NCBI GenBank assembly: GCA_045637425.1 | Contig: JAZTZL010000039.1 | Coordinates: forward strand, 1-7,622 | Length of the DNA stretch: 7,622 nt | Direction of reading: 5' to 3' | DNA from: CAJGBR01 sp045637425 | GTDB taxonomy: Bacteria; Bacteroidota; Bacteroidia; Bacteroidales; Rikenellaceae | In this document: piece after piece, positions 1-6,083 of the stretch | Layout of the letters: the number at the start of each line of letters is the position of its first letter | How positions within the stretch are numbered: the stretch's first letter is position 1 | The notes under the pieces: generated by a model | Database searches by the model: none | What the model was told of the DNA's origin: nothing | What the model saw: the letters and a program-made list of their open reading frames with translations, nothing else | Made by a program: the position numbers and the translations under genes

Positions 1-421
1 CTCTCATCCATCTGTATATAATCCGAGGACATCACACGCTCTCGGAGTTTCAGATATAATGGCTCCAATAACTCTGCGGCATCTTGTACCCAATCCGATA
101 TTGTCGAGGCTTTAAGATGCACGCCCGAGCGAGAGAAGATGGCGATCTGGCGATGCAGTGGCAAATGGTCTTGATACTTTCCTACAAGAAGATGCGACAG
201 AAGCGATGCCCCCGCATTGGTGCGTGGTAGAGGTATGGTGGGCATAGGGGCAATGATACCCCCCCTCGCCTCCCTTTAAGGCATACTTGGGGCGTATAAG
301 GCGGCGGACATACAACTCTCCGGGTTTATACTCTAACAGTTCGGTTACCGCCTCGCCTATGCGTTTACTACCATCGGGAATCGTATCGGGCTCGATAATC
401 TCATCTCTGCGCTCTTTGTTT
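1..421 (-). pseudogene. IS66-family transposase (TnpC) fragment, frameshifted and truncated
   Basis: Read on the minus strand, this encodes the N-terminal-middle part of an IS66 DDE transposase. The piece from about 421 to 266 gives EIIEPDTIPDGSKRIGEAVT and then GELYVRRLIRPKYALKGGEG, the typical region before the catalytic domain. The piece from about 265 to 1 continues in another frame with IIAPMPTIPLPRTNAGASLL, GKYQDHLPLHRQ, STISDWVQDAAELLEPLY and DYIQMDE; the D of MDE should be the first catalytic Asp. The two pieces join only if one base is dropped from the seven-C run at 259-265, so the gene is interrupted by a one-base insertion unless the run is miscalled. The normal upstream part of the protein is missing beyond about 421: the frame continues a little but has no homologous residues, no ATG, and hits stops near 500. 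G+C falls sharply at that point. The other end leaves the window, so the rest of the DDE domain cannot be judged. No terminal inverted repeat or companion tnpA/tnpB is visible. Family assignment is firm; activity is unlikely. Confidence 0.88.
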
Positions 422-526
422 ATGAGGTTGACATAATAATGTTTTGAATTAAAAAGTGTATTATGGTTAGTGTCCAGAGAATAATGGAAATTAGAGTTTT
501 AGAATGATATTATAAATTTTTATTTG

Positions 527-534
527 TACCTTTG
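527..534 (+). promoter_or_regulatory. putative promoter -7 box (TACCTTTG) for nhaD
   Basis: TACCTTTG matches the Bacteroidota housekeeping -7 consensus TAnnTTTG. It ends 25 bases before the ATG at 560, which would give a leader of roughly 20 bases. No convincing TTTG -33 element is seen at the expected distance. The surrounding 422-526 stretch is A/T-rich and holds no gene I can support. The box lies inside the reading frame that would result from the upstream TTG at 524, arguing against that start. Confidence 0.6.
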
Positions 535-559
535 CGCGTCTATTCTAATAACTATAATT

Positions 560-1894
560 ATGATTTCCTTATTGATTTTGCTCTTTGTAGTGGGCTATGC
601 GTGTATAGCAATGGAGCATAAAATTAAGATTGACAAGGCTGCTACGGCTTTGGTGATGTTTGGGTTTATGTGGGCGGTCTATGCTCTTTTTTCATCGGGA
701 GAAGATGTCGGGGCGAGCTTGATTGAACACTTGGGTAGCACTTGTGAAACACTCATATTTCTTATCGGAGCAATGACCATAGTGGATATCATTGATACTC
801 ACGGTGGATTTTATATCATTACAAAACATATTACTACTCGCAGAAAACTCATATTGCTATGGCTGTTGGCAGGTATTTCATTCTTTATGTCTGCAGTGTT
901 GGATAATATGACTACTACGATTGTTATGATTATGATGTTGCGTAAAATGATTGCAAAACCGTTAGATAGGTGGATATTCTCGGGAATCATAGTTATCGCT
1001 GCCAACTCGGGTGGAGCTTGGTCACCTATAGGAGACGTGACTACGATTATGTTGTGGATGAGAGGAAACGTGACTACATTGCCATTGATTTCATATTTGA
1101 TACTGCCTTGTTTGGTCTCGGTTCTTTTGCCGCTTTTTATTATGTCATTTAGATTTAGAAAAAATGGAGGGGAAGAACTCGCTTCGCAACCTTTGGAGTT
1201 GCGCCTGCCACAAGGTGTCGGTCATAAATTCAGTCGCGGAATATTCTTTGTGGGAGTTTTAGGACTTCTTTCGGTTCCTGTTTTCAAAACACTGACAGGA
1301 CTTCCTCCTTATGTCGGCATTATGCTTGTGTTGGGGATAATGTGGGTAGTTACGGAAATCGTCTATGAGCGCAAAAGAGATATTGAGGATTCAATCAAGA
1401 ACAGAGTCTCTAAGGTGCTAAAACATATTGATATGCCTACCATATTATTCTTCTTGGGTATTTTGATGTCGGTAGCCTGTCTGCAAAGTGTCGGAATCTT
1501 GGGTTCGGCTGCAGATTTCCTTGATAAAAATGTACACGAGGTGTTTTCTATAGCATCGGTCGTAGGGCTGCTTTCATCTGTTGTTGATAATGTGCCCTTG
1601 GTTGCAGCTTGTATGGGTATGTATCCAGTAGTTTCGCCCGAGATGTTGACACTTAGTGCAGACCCTACTTATATGCAGGCATTTACTCAAAATGGCTTAT
1701 TTTGGTTGTTGCTTACATATTGTGCCGGAGTTGGTGGTAGTATTCTTATCATCGGATCTGCTGCGGGTGTGGTTGCAATGGGGCTTGAGAAGATAAACTT
1801 TGCGTGGTATCTTAAAAATATAACCTTGCTTGCTTTTATCGGGTATGTGGCTGGTATTGCAATTCTGTACGTCGAATCGTTATTGTTTCTTTAA
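560..1894 (+). CDS. nhaD: NhaD-type Na+/H+ antiporter
   Basis: A 444-residue inner-membrane protein of the NhaD family (ion transporter superfamily), expected to export Na+ (or Li+) in exchange for protons and so help pH and sodium homeostasis. The sequence is a run of hydrophobic helices with the family's signature blocks: FLIGAMTIVDIIDTHGGF near 67-84, SAVLDNMTTTIVM near 111-123, AANSGGAWSPIGDVTT near 147-162, VVDNVPLVAACMGMY starting near 341, and GGSILIIGSAAGVVAMG near the C-terminus. The two DN pairs (115-116 and 343-344) sit in matching positions of the two internal halves and are typical of the fold. Length is normal for the family. I chose ATG 560 rather than TTG 524, because the latter overlaps the promoter box and the hydrophobic first helix with GYACIAMEHK starts naturally at 560. 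No Shine-Dalgarno is present. A terminator follows 40 bases after the stop, so it appears monocistronic. Direction and ion specificity are inferred from the family. Confidence 0.93.
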   Translation: MISLLILLFVVGYACIAMEHKIKIDKAATALVMFGFMWAVYALFSSGEDVGASLIEHLGSTCETLIFLIGAMTIVDIIDTHGGFYIITKHITTRRKLILLWLLAGISFFMSAVLDNMTTTIVMIMMLRKMIAKPLDRWIFSGIIVIAANSGGAWSPIGDVTTIMLWMRGNVTTLPLISYLILPCLVSVLLPLFIMSFRFRKNGGEELASQPLELRLPQGVGHKFSRGIFFVGVLGLLSVPVFKTLTGLPPYVGIMLVLGIMWVVTEIVYERKRDIEDSIKNRVSKVLKHIDMPTILFFLGILMSVACLQSVGILGSAADFLDKNVHEVFSIASVVGLLSSVVDNVPLVAACMGMYPVVSPEMLTLSADPTYMQAFTQNGLFWLLLTYCAGVGGSILIIGSAAGVVAMGLEKINFAWYLKNITLLAFIGYVAGIAILYVESLLFL

Positions 1895-1934
1895 CAGATT
1901 AGACGCATATTGTGTAATGTGGTAAAATAACTTC

Positions 1935-1967
1935 GAGCGCAGAGACTTTTTCTGCGCTCTTTGTTTT
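1935..1967 (+). terminator. rho-independent terminator after nhaD
   Basis: Perfect 9-bp stem GAGCGCAGA (1935-1943) / TCTGCGCTC (1951-1959) with a 7-base loop, followed directly by TTTGTTTT. It lies 40 bases after the nhaD stop and before the dapA promoter. On the opposite strand the stem is not followed by a T run, so it should act on plus-strand transcripts only. Confidence 0.9.
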
Positions 1968-2008
1968 ATAGTATTGGCAAAATGAGGTGTGAAAAAGAAT
2001 TATTGTTG

Positions 2009-2016
2009 TATCTTTG
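2009..2016 (+). promoter_or_regulatory. putative promoter -7 box (TATCTTTG) for dapA
   Basis: TATCTTTG matches TAnnTTTG. It ends 26 bases before ATG 2043, the same geometry as at nhaD. A TGTG at 1988-1991, 17 bases upstream, is a weak -33 candidate with one mismatch to TTTG. Its position immediately after the nhaD terminator supports an independent dapA transcript. Confidence 0.6.
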
Positions 2017-2042
2017 CAACACTAAAAATGGTGAAGAATATT

Positions 2043-2930
2043 ATGAATAAAAGACTTACTGGTACGGGAGTTGCGTTGGTAACTCCGTTTACTCAGAGCG
2101 GCGATGTGGATTACGAGTCGCTCGAGAGAATTGTCGAAAACGTAATCACCTCGGGTGTTGACTTTTTGGTGGTCTTCGGTACTACGGGCGAAACTCCGAC
2201 TTTGAATGACGAGGAAAAATGCGAAATATTGAAACTTGTCAAGAGAGTAAACAATGGTCGTCTGCCGATTGTTATCGGTATGAGCGGTAATAATACGCGT
2301 GCGCTGGTTGAGCAATTGCGTAATTTTGACTTCTCTGGGATTGATGCCTTGCTCTCTGCATCACCATATTATAACAAGCCGTCTCAGGAGGGAATTTATC
2401 AGCACTTTATGGCTGTAGCAGATGCGTCGCCGGTGCCCGTAATTTTGTACAATGTTCCGGGTAGAACGGGCTCGAATATGGCTCCAGAAACGGTAGTGCG
2501 TCTGGCTCGCGACCACAAAAATATTGTGGCTATCAAGGAGGCGTCTGGAAATATGGCTCAGGTTAGCAAGATCCTTAGAGATAAACCCGAAGAGTTTATT
2601 CTGTTGTCGGGCGAGGATAATTTGGCTGTAGCTACGATTGCATTAGGTGGCGAGGGTATTATTTCTGTTGCGGCGAATGCCTTTCCTAAACGCTTCGGTC
2701 AGATGATTCACTCGGCGATGGAGGGCGATTTTAAGACTGCATCTGCTATCCAATTAGACCTTTTTGAGATTATTGAACTGCTTTTCGCAGAAGGAAATCC
2801 TGTTGGAGTGAAAATTTCTTTGGCAATACAAGGTTTTTGTAGTCAGTATGTTAGACTGCCTTTAGTGCCAGGTAGTGAAGATTTGAAGAAAAAAATGCAA
2901 AAAATAATTGCAGAAAAATTTGCACAATAA
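2043..2930 (+). CDS. dapA: 4-hydroxy-tetrahydrodipicolinate synthase
   Basis: A 295-residue cytoplasmic class I aldolase-type enzyme. It condenses pyruvate with L-aspartate-4-semialdehyde, the first committed step of the diaminopimelate/lysine branch, feeding peptidoglycan and lysine. The expected active-site residues are visible: GTTGE with Thr48, SPYYNKPSQEG with Tyr110, LYNVPGRTG with Tyr136 and Arg141, and IVAIKEASGN with Lys165 as the Schiff-base lysine. GGEGIISVAAN and NPVGVK later in the chain are also family blocks. Related lyases (N-acetylneuraminate lyase, KDG aldolase) share the fold, but the TTGE / YYN / YNVPGRT / KEASG combination is that of DapA. In-frame starts lie upstream at GTG 1989 and ATG 2028. 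I prefer ATG 2043 because the promoter box at 2009-2016 would leave almost no leader for 2028 and excludes 1989, and because the protein then starts at the conserved LTGTGVALVTPF with normal length. The 3' end overlaps the -33 region of the tRNA promoter. Confidence 0.96.
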   Translation: MNKRLTGTGVALVTPFTQSGDVDYESLERIVENVITSGVDFLVVFGTTGETPTLNDEEKCEILKLVKRVNNGRLPIVIGMSGNNTRALVEQLRNFDFSGIDALLSASPYYNKPSQEGIYQHFMAVADASPVPVILYNVPGRTGSNMAPETVVRLARDHKNIVAIKEASGNMAQVSKILRDKPEEFILLSGEDNLAVATIALGGEGIISVAANAFPKRFGQMIHSAMEGDFKTASAIQLDLFEIIELLFAEGNPVGVKISLAIQGFCSQYVRLPLVPGSEDLKKKMQKIIAEKFAQ

Positions 2931-2950
2931 AAATATTTGCTATACCTTTG
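2919..2950 (+). promoter_or_regulatory. promoter of the tRNA-Glu gene
   Basis: TTTG at 2919-2922 and TACCTTTG at 2943-2950, separated by 20 bases, form the best match in the window to the Bacteroidota promoter (TTTG, about 20 bases, TAnnTTTG). The -33 box lies within the last codons of dapA. Transcription should begin a few bases after 2950, just ahead of the mature tRNA at 2965. Confidence 0.75.
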
Positions 2951-2964
2951 CAGTGCAAATGAGG

Positions 2965-3039
2965 GGTCCCTTCGTCTATCGGTTAGGACGGAAGATTTTC
3001 ATTCTTCAAAGAGGAGTTCGATTCTCCTAGGGACTACCA
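2965..3039 (+). tRNA. tRNA-Glu, anticodon TTC, CCA encoded
   Basis: A complete cloverleaf can be drawn. The acceptor GGTCCCT (2965-2971) pairs with AGGGACT (3029-3035). The anticodon stem GAAGA/TCTTC encloses loop TTTTCAT with anticodon TTC, which reads GAA/GAG. The T stem AGGAG/CTCCT encloses TTCGATT. Discriminator A is at 3036 and CCA is genomically encoded at 3037-3039. The D arm contains the GGTTAGGAC segment. The first acceptor pair is G·T (G·U in RNA) rather than G-C. The gene has its own promoter upstream and terminator downstream. Confidence 0.97.
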
Positions 3040-3042
3040 ATG

Positions 3043-3074
3043 AGGGCTGTTCGTTGAACGGCCCTTTTTTATTT
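3043..3074 (+). terminator. rho-independent terminator after tRNA-Glu
   Basis: AGGGCTGTTC (3043-3052) pairs with GAACGGCCCT (3056-3065) with one T·G pair and a 3-base loop, followed by a T run through about 3074. It begins 4 bases after the encoded CCA, so it should end the tRNA precursor transcript and any dapA read-through. Confidence 0.92.
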
Positions 3075-3078
3075 TCCA

Positions 3079-3086
3079 TAGGTGTG
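3079..3086 (+). promoter_or_regulatory. weak candidate promoter box for pdxB (TAGGTGTG)
   Basis: TAGGTGTG differs at one base from TAnnTTTG and lies 19 bases before the pdxB ATG, directly after the tRNA terminator where a promoter is needed. There is no clear -33 TTTG. It is listed only because no better candidate is visible between the terminator and the gene. Confidence 0.25.
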
Positions 3087-3105
3087 AACAGAAAACCTTG
3101 TTGTG

Positions 3106-4134
3106 ATGAAAATCTCGGTTGATAAGAATATACCATACATAGAAAATATACTTCCCGACTCGGTTGAGGTTGAGTGGCTCGCGGGTGGTGAGTTCAGTGC
3201 CGAGGTGGTAAGGGATTCAGATGTGCTGTTGATTCGTACGCGAACTCGGTGTGATAGAACGCTACTTGAGGGTAGTCGTGTTAAGGCTATTGCAACGGCT
3301 ACAATCGGGACGGATCACATAGATTTGGAATACTGCAAAAAACAAGATATTAAGGTGATTTCAGCAGCTGGGTGTAATGCCAAAGGTGTGAAACAGTATG
3401 TTGCTGCAGCTCTGGTTGATCTCGAAAAGAGTGGTGTTGAGCTCGCCGGAAAGACTATCGGTGTCGTGGGGGTTGGAAATGTGGGTAGTCAGGTTGTGCA
3501 GGCTGCTCGAGTTATGGGATTGAGAGTTTTGCAGTGTGATCCGATTCGTGCGCAACGTGGCGAAATGGACTCGCATACCGATATTGATATACTTTTGAAA
3601 GATAGTGATATTGTTACGCTGCACGTTCCGCTGACAAAGACAGGGCAGTGGGCTACGGAAAATATGGTAAATCGAGAGTTCTTTGCCAAGATGAAAGCGG
3701 GTGCGATATTCATAAACTCATCTCGTGGCGAGGTCGTTGATCAAGAGGCTCTGAAAGAGGCAATCCGCAGCGGAAAGTTGAGCCATACGGTGCTCGATGT
3801 TTGGCGAAATGAGCCAGATATTGACCGAGAGTTGATGAATATGGTGGATATTGCTACGCCGCACATTGCGGGCTATTCAAAACAGGGTAAGGCTAATGGC
3901 AGTGCTATGTGTATCAGGGCGTTATCTAAGATGTTCGATTGGGGGCTGAACGAATGGTATCCGTCGCAGGTTGAGCCAAACCGAGTAGACTGTGAACGAT
4001 TGACACTCGGTGAAATCAGAGAGTCGATAGCAAAATGTTGCGATTTGGCGGGCGATTGCCAAAGACTGAGAGCCAATCCCGAACAATTCGAGAGTCTGAG
4101 AAATAACTACGATTACCGAGAAGAAACATTGTAA
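3106..4134 (+). CDS. pdxB: erythronate-4-phosphate dehydrogenase
   Basis: A 342-residue NAD-dependent D-2-hydroxyacid dehydrogenase. PdxB oxidises 4-phospho-D-erythronate to 2-oxo-3-hydroxy-4-phosphobutanoate in the deoxyxylulose-5-phosphate-dependent route to pyridoxal phosphate, in the cytoplasm. The start KISVDKNIPYIENI and the block ATATIGTDHID followed by AAGCNAKGV are specific to PdxB within the superfamily. The Rossmann motif GVVGVGNVG is at 119-127, with acidic Asp145 after the second strand. Catalytic residues are Arg207 (SSRGEVVD), Asp231 and Glu236 (LDVWRNEP) and His253 (TPHIAGYS), close to the numbering of the E. coli enzyme. The C-terminus ends at LRNNYDYREETL, shorter than E. 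coli PdxB, which has an additional tail; this looks like a natural shorter form, not a truncation. I chose ATG 3106 over the adjacent GTG 3103. The helicase gene starts 22 bases after the stop, with no terminator between, so co-transcription is likely. Confidence 0.93.
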   Translation: MKISVDKNIPYIENILPDSVEVEWLAGGEFSAEVVRDSDVLLIRTRTRCDRTLLEGSRVKAIATATIGTDHIDLEYCKKQDIKVISAAGCNAKGVKQYVAAALVDLEKSGVELAGKTIGVVGVGNVGSQVVQAARVMGLRVLQCDPIRAQRGEMDSHTDIDILLKDSDIVTLHVPLTKTGQWATENMVNREFFAKMKAGAIFINSSRGEVVDQEALKEAIRSGKLSHTVLDVWRNEPDIDRELMNMVDIATPHIAGYSKQGKANGSAMCIRALSKMFDWGLNEWYPSQVEPNRVDCERLTLGEIRESIAKCCDLAGDCQRLRANPEQFESLRNNYDYREETL

Positions 4135-4156
4135 TACATTGAGAAATAATACAAAT

Positions 4157-5920
4157 ATGATAGAAAACGACCAATTCAGAGAGTTAGGATTAACCGACAC
4201 TACGCTCGGTGCGATACGAAACAAGGGCTTTGAAGCGCCGTCTCCAATTCAACGTTTGGTAATTCCTGTATTGTTGCAGAATCAGAATGACATTATCGGA
4301 CAGGCTCAAACGGGAACAGGTAAGACTGCTGCGTTCGGATTGCCGATTTTGGAACTCTTCGCAGAAAAAACGGGTGTGCCACAAGCTTTGATATTGGTGC
4401 CGACTCGTGAGTTGGCTCTGCAGGTTACTGACGAATTGTTGTCTTTCAACATAAATAAGAAATTGTCTATCACGCCGATTTATGGCGGAGCATCAATCAG
4501 CGAGCAACTGCGCCGTCTGAATAAGGGTACGGATATCGTAGTGGGTACTCCGGGGCGAATTCTCGACCACTTGCGTCGCGGTAGCCTGAATTTGACTCAG
4601 TTACATTGGTTGGTGCTCGACGAGGCAGACGAAATGCTGGATATGGGATTCATCGAAGATGTCGAGCAGATTATGAGCCACATCGAGGAGCCTCACCGAG
4701 TGTTGCTCTTCTCGGCTACGATGCCTGACCGAATCAAGGAACTCTCGAAAAAATATATGACCAATGTGTCGGTATTGAAGGTCGAGTCTCCAAATATTAC
4801 TACAGATTTGACAGACCAGATTTACTTCGAAGTCAAAGAGGCTGATAAGTTCGACGCATTGACCCGCATCATTGATGTTACACCTGATTTCTATGGTATA
4901 ATCTTCTCGAGAACAAAGGTCGGCGTAGATGAGCTGGTCAATAAACTTATCGACCGTGGTTATGCTGCCGAGGGGCTGCACGGCGATGTTTCTCAATCGT
5001 TGAGAGAAAAAATACTCAGAAAATTCAAACGTAAGAATTCAAATATATTGGTGGCAACAGATGTGGCAGCGCGAGGAATAGATATCAGCAACCTCTCGCA
5101 CGTCATAAACTATTCGTTGCCGCAAGACTCGGAATCGTATGTTCACCGAATCGGGCGTACGGGTCGCGCAGGAAATCAGGGTACTGCGATTACGTTCATA
5201 TCTCCAGCAGAATTCAGACAGTTCTCGGCAATGAAACGTCAGGTTAAGGCGGAAATTCGCAAAGAGAAGCTGCCCACACCTCAGGATATTGTAGCAATGA
5301 AAAAGTCTAAGATTATGGACGATCTTGCCGAAATTATTGATGGTGAATTGTATGGTGATTGCGGAATAATGGCTCGTGAAATATTGGCTAATTATCCGCC
5401 TGAGGTGGCATTGGCCTCGCTGCTGAAACTTGCTTTCAAGGGCGAACTCGACGAAAGTAGTTATCCCGAAATCCGCTCCTTCTCGGTGGACCGTAAAGGT
5501 TCAGCAAGATTATTCTTGGCGCTGGGACGTGTTGATGGATTCTCGCCACGAAAGATTCTCGACTTGATTATCCGCGAGTGTGACCTGCCGTCGAATAAGA
5601 TTGATGATATTAAGGTGCTTGATGAGTTTTCGTTTGCTACGGTGCCCTTCTCGGAGGCTGAACGTGTAACTCGCGCACTGAACAATCTGAGCAAAGGTCG
5701 TCCGATTGCATCTATGGCACGCGAAAAAGATGGCGAGTCGGAAGGTAAGCCTACTCGAAAGGAACGTCGCCGAGATGATAAAGGCTCGAAAGATAGACGT
5801 CGCAGCGGTGAAAAAGATACTAAAGAGCGTCGCAAACGCAGCGATGATAGGCGTAAGGTTGAAGAGAAACGAGGTAGAAAGTCTGACAGAAAATCTACTC
5901 CGAAAAGGTCGCGTAAATGA
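4157..5920 (+). CDS. deaD: DEAD-box ATP-dependent RNA helicase, DeaD/CsdA type
   Basis: A 587-residue RNA helicase expected to unwind structured RNA in ribosome assembly, mRNA decay or cold adaptation. RecA domain 1 shows the Q motif (FEAPSPIQ, Gln32), motif I AQTGTGKT (50-57), PTRELA (82-87), TPGR (131-134), DEAD (155-158) and SAT (186-188). RecA domain 2 shows IIFSRTK, ATDVAARGID and HRIGRTGRAG (330-339). After a helical linker, residues about 437-510 (from SFSVDRKGSARLFLALGRVD) form a DbpA/CsdA-like RNA-binding domain. The last roughly 65 residues are a highly charged tail rich in KERRR, KDRRR and KERRKR clusters, presumably an unstructured RNA-binding extension. The linker plus RBD plus basic tail favour DeaD/CsdA over RhlE or DbpA, although the specific role cannot be fixed from sequence. 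ATG 4157 is preferred to TTG 4139, since it places the Q motif at normal distance. It follows pdxB by 22 bases. Confidence 0.92.
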   Translation: MIENDQFRELGLTDTTLGAIRNKGFEAPSPIQRLVIPVLLQNQNDIIGQAQTGTGKTAAFGLPILELFAEKTGVPQALILVPTRELALQVTDELLSFNINKKLSITPIYGGASISEQLRRLNKGTDIVVGTPGRILDHLRRGSLNLTQLHWLVLDEADEMLDMGFIEDVEQIMSHIEEPHRVLLFSATMPDRIKELSKKYMTNVSVLKVESPNITTDLTDQIYFEVKEADKFDALTRIIDVTPDFYGIIFSRTKVGVDELVNKLIDRGYAAEGLHGDVSQSLREKILRKFKRKNSNILVATDVAARGIDISNLSHVINYSLPQDSESYVHRIGRTGRAGNQGTAITFISPAEFRQFSAMKRQVKAEIRKEKLPTPQDIVAMKKSKIMDDLAEIIDGELYGDCGIMAREILANYPPEVALASLLKLAFKGELDESSYPEIRSFSVDRKGSARLFLALGRVDGFSPRKILDLIIRECDLPSNKIDDIKVLDEFSFATVPFSEAERVTRALNNLSKGRPIASMAREKDGESEGKPTRKERRRDDKGSKDRRRSGEKDTKERRKRSDDRRKVEEKRGRKSDRKSTPKRSRK

Positions 5921-5934
5921 CAAAGTGGCAGAGC

Positions 5935-5985
5935 GTGTCAGTAGAATATTGATAGTGTGTCAGAAAAAATAGAACGAATGTGTCA
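5935..5985 (+). repeat. three spaced GTGTCA direct repeats
   Basis: GTGTCA occurs at 5935-5940, 5957-5962 and 5980-5985, so the copies start 22 and 23 bases apart, close to two helical turns. Each is followed by an A-containing stretch, and a fourth, inverted and imperfect copy (TGGCAC) lies at 5996-6001. All lie between the helicase stop and groES. They may be protein-binding half sites, but this is inference from spacing only. Confidence 0.35.
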
Positions 5986-6004
5986 AATTTATATTTGGCA
6001 CATT
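5977..6004 (+). promoter_or_regulatory. inverted repeat overlapping a TATATTTG promoter box, upstream of groES
   Basis: AATGTGTCAAAT (5977-5988) and ATTTGGCACATT (5993-6004) form 12-bp arms with one T·G pair and a 4-base TTAT loop. TATATTTG (5990-5997), a match to the Bacteroidota -7 box, spans the loop and right arm. If used, transcription would start near 6004 and leave a groES leader of about 80 bases. The element could be an operator on the groESL promoter or the terminator of the pdxB-helicase transcript; the TTTT at 6003-6006 is a short tail for the latter. A second possible -10, TATAAT, lies at 6013-6018. It is not CIRCE. Confidence 0.5.
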
Positions 6005-6083
6005 TTGTGTAATATAATCGGGCAATGATCTCAGACTAAGAGTGAGAAACAAAATAATAATAACTTAAATAAAACTTAAAACA

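Noticed and set aside
259..265. Programmed -1 ribosomal frameshift at the G7 run of the IS66 fragment
   Set aside because: Although G GGG GGG fits a slippery heptamer, the frame needed to continue the transposase is +1 (one base skipped), not -1, and IS66 TnpC is not known to use frameshifting.
2965..3039. tRNA-Glu 3' end as an integration (att) site
   Set aside because: No integrase gene and no second copy of the tRNA 3' end are seen in the window; the neighbours are housekeeping genes.
2937..3122. A 61-codon plus-strand reading frame across the tRNA-Glu gene
   Set aside because: It runs straight through a complete tRNA and its terminator; the peptide has no recognisable features.
5706..5972. 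An 88-codon frame overlapping the helicase 3' end and continuing into the gap before groES
   Set aside because: It is an out-of-frame reading of the basic tail codons; the helicase frame keeps its domain sequence up to the tail and ends at a natural stop.
6024..6050. TCTCA, nine bases, TGAGA upstream of groES as a possible CIRCE (HrcA) operator
   Set aside because: Only the 9-base spacing resembles CIRCE; the arms are 5 bases and do not match TTAGCACTC/GAGTGCTAA.
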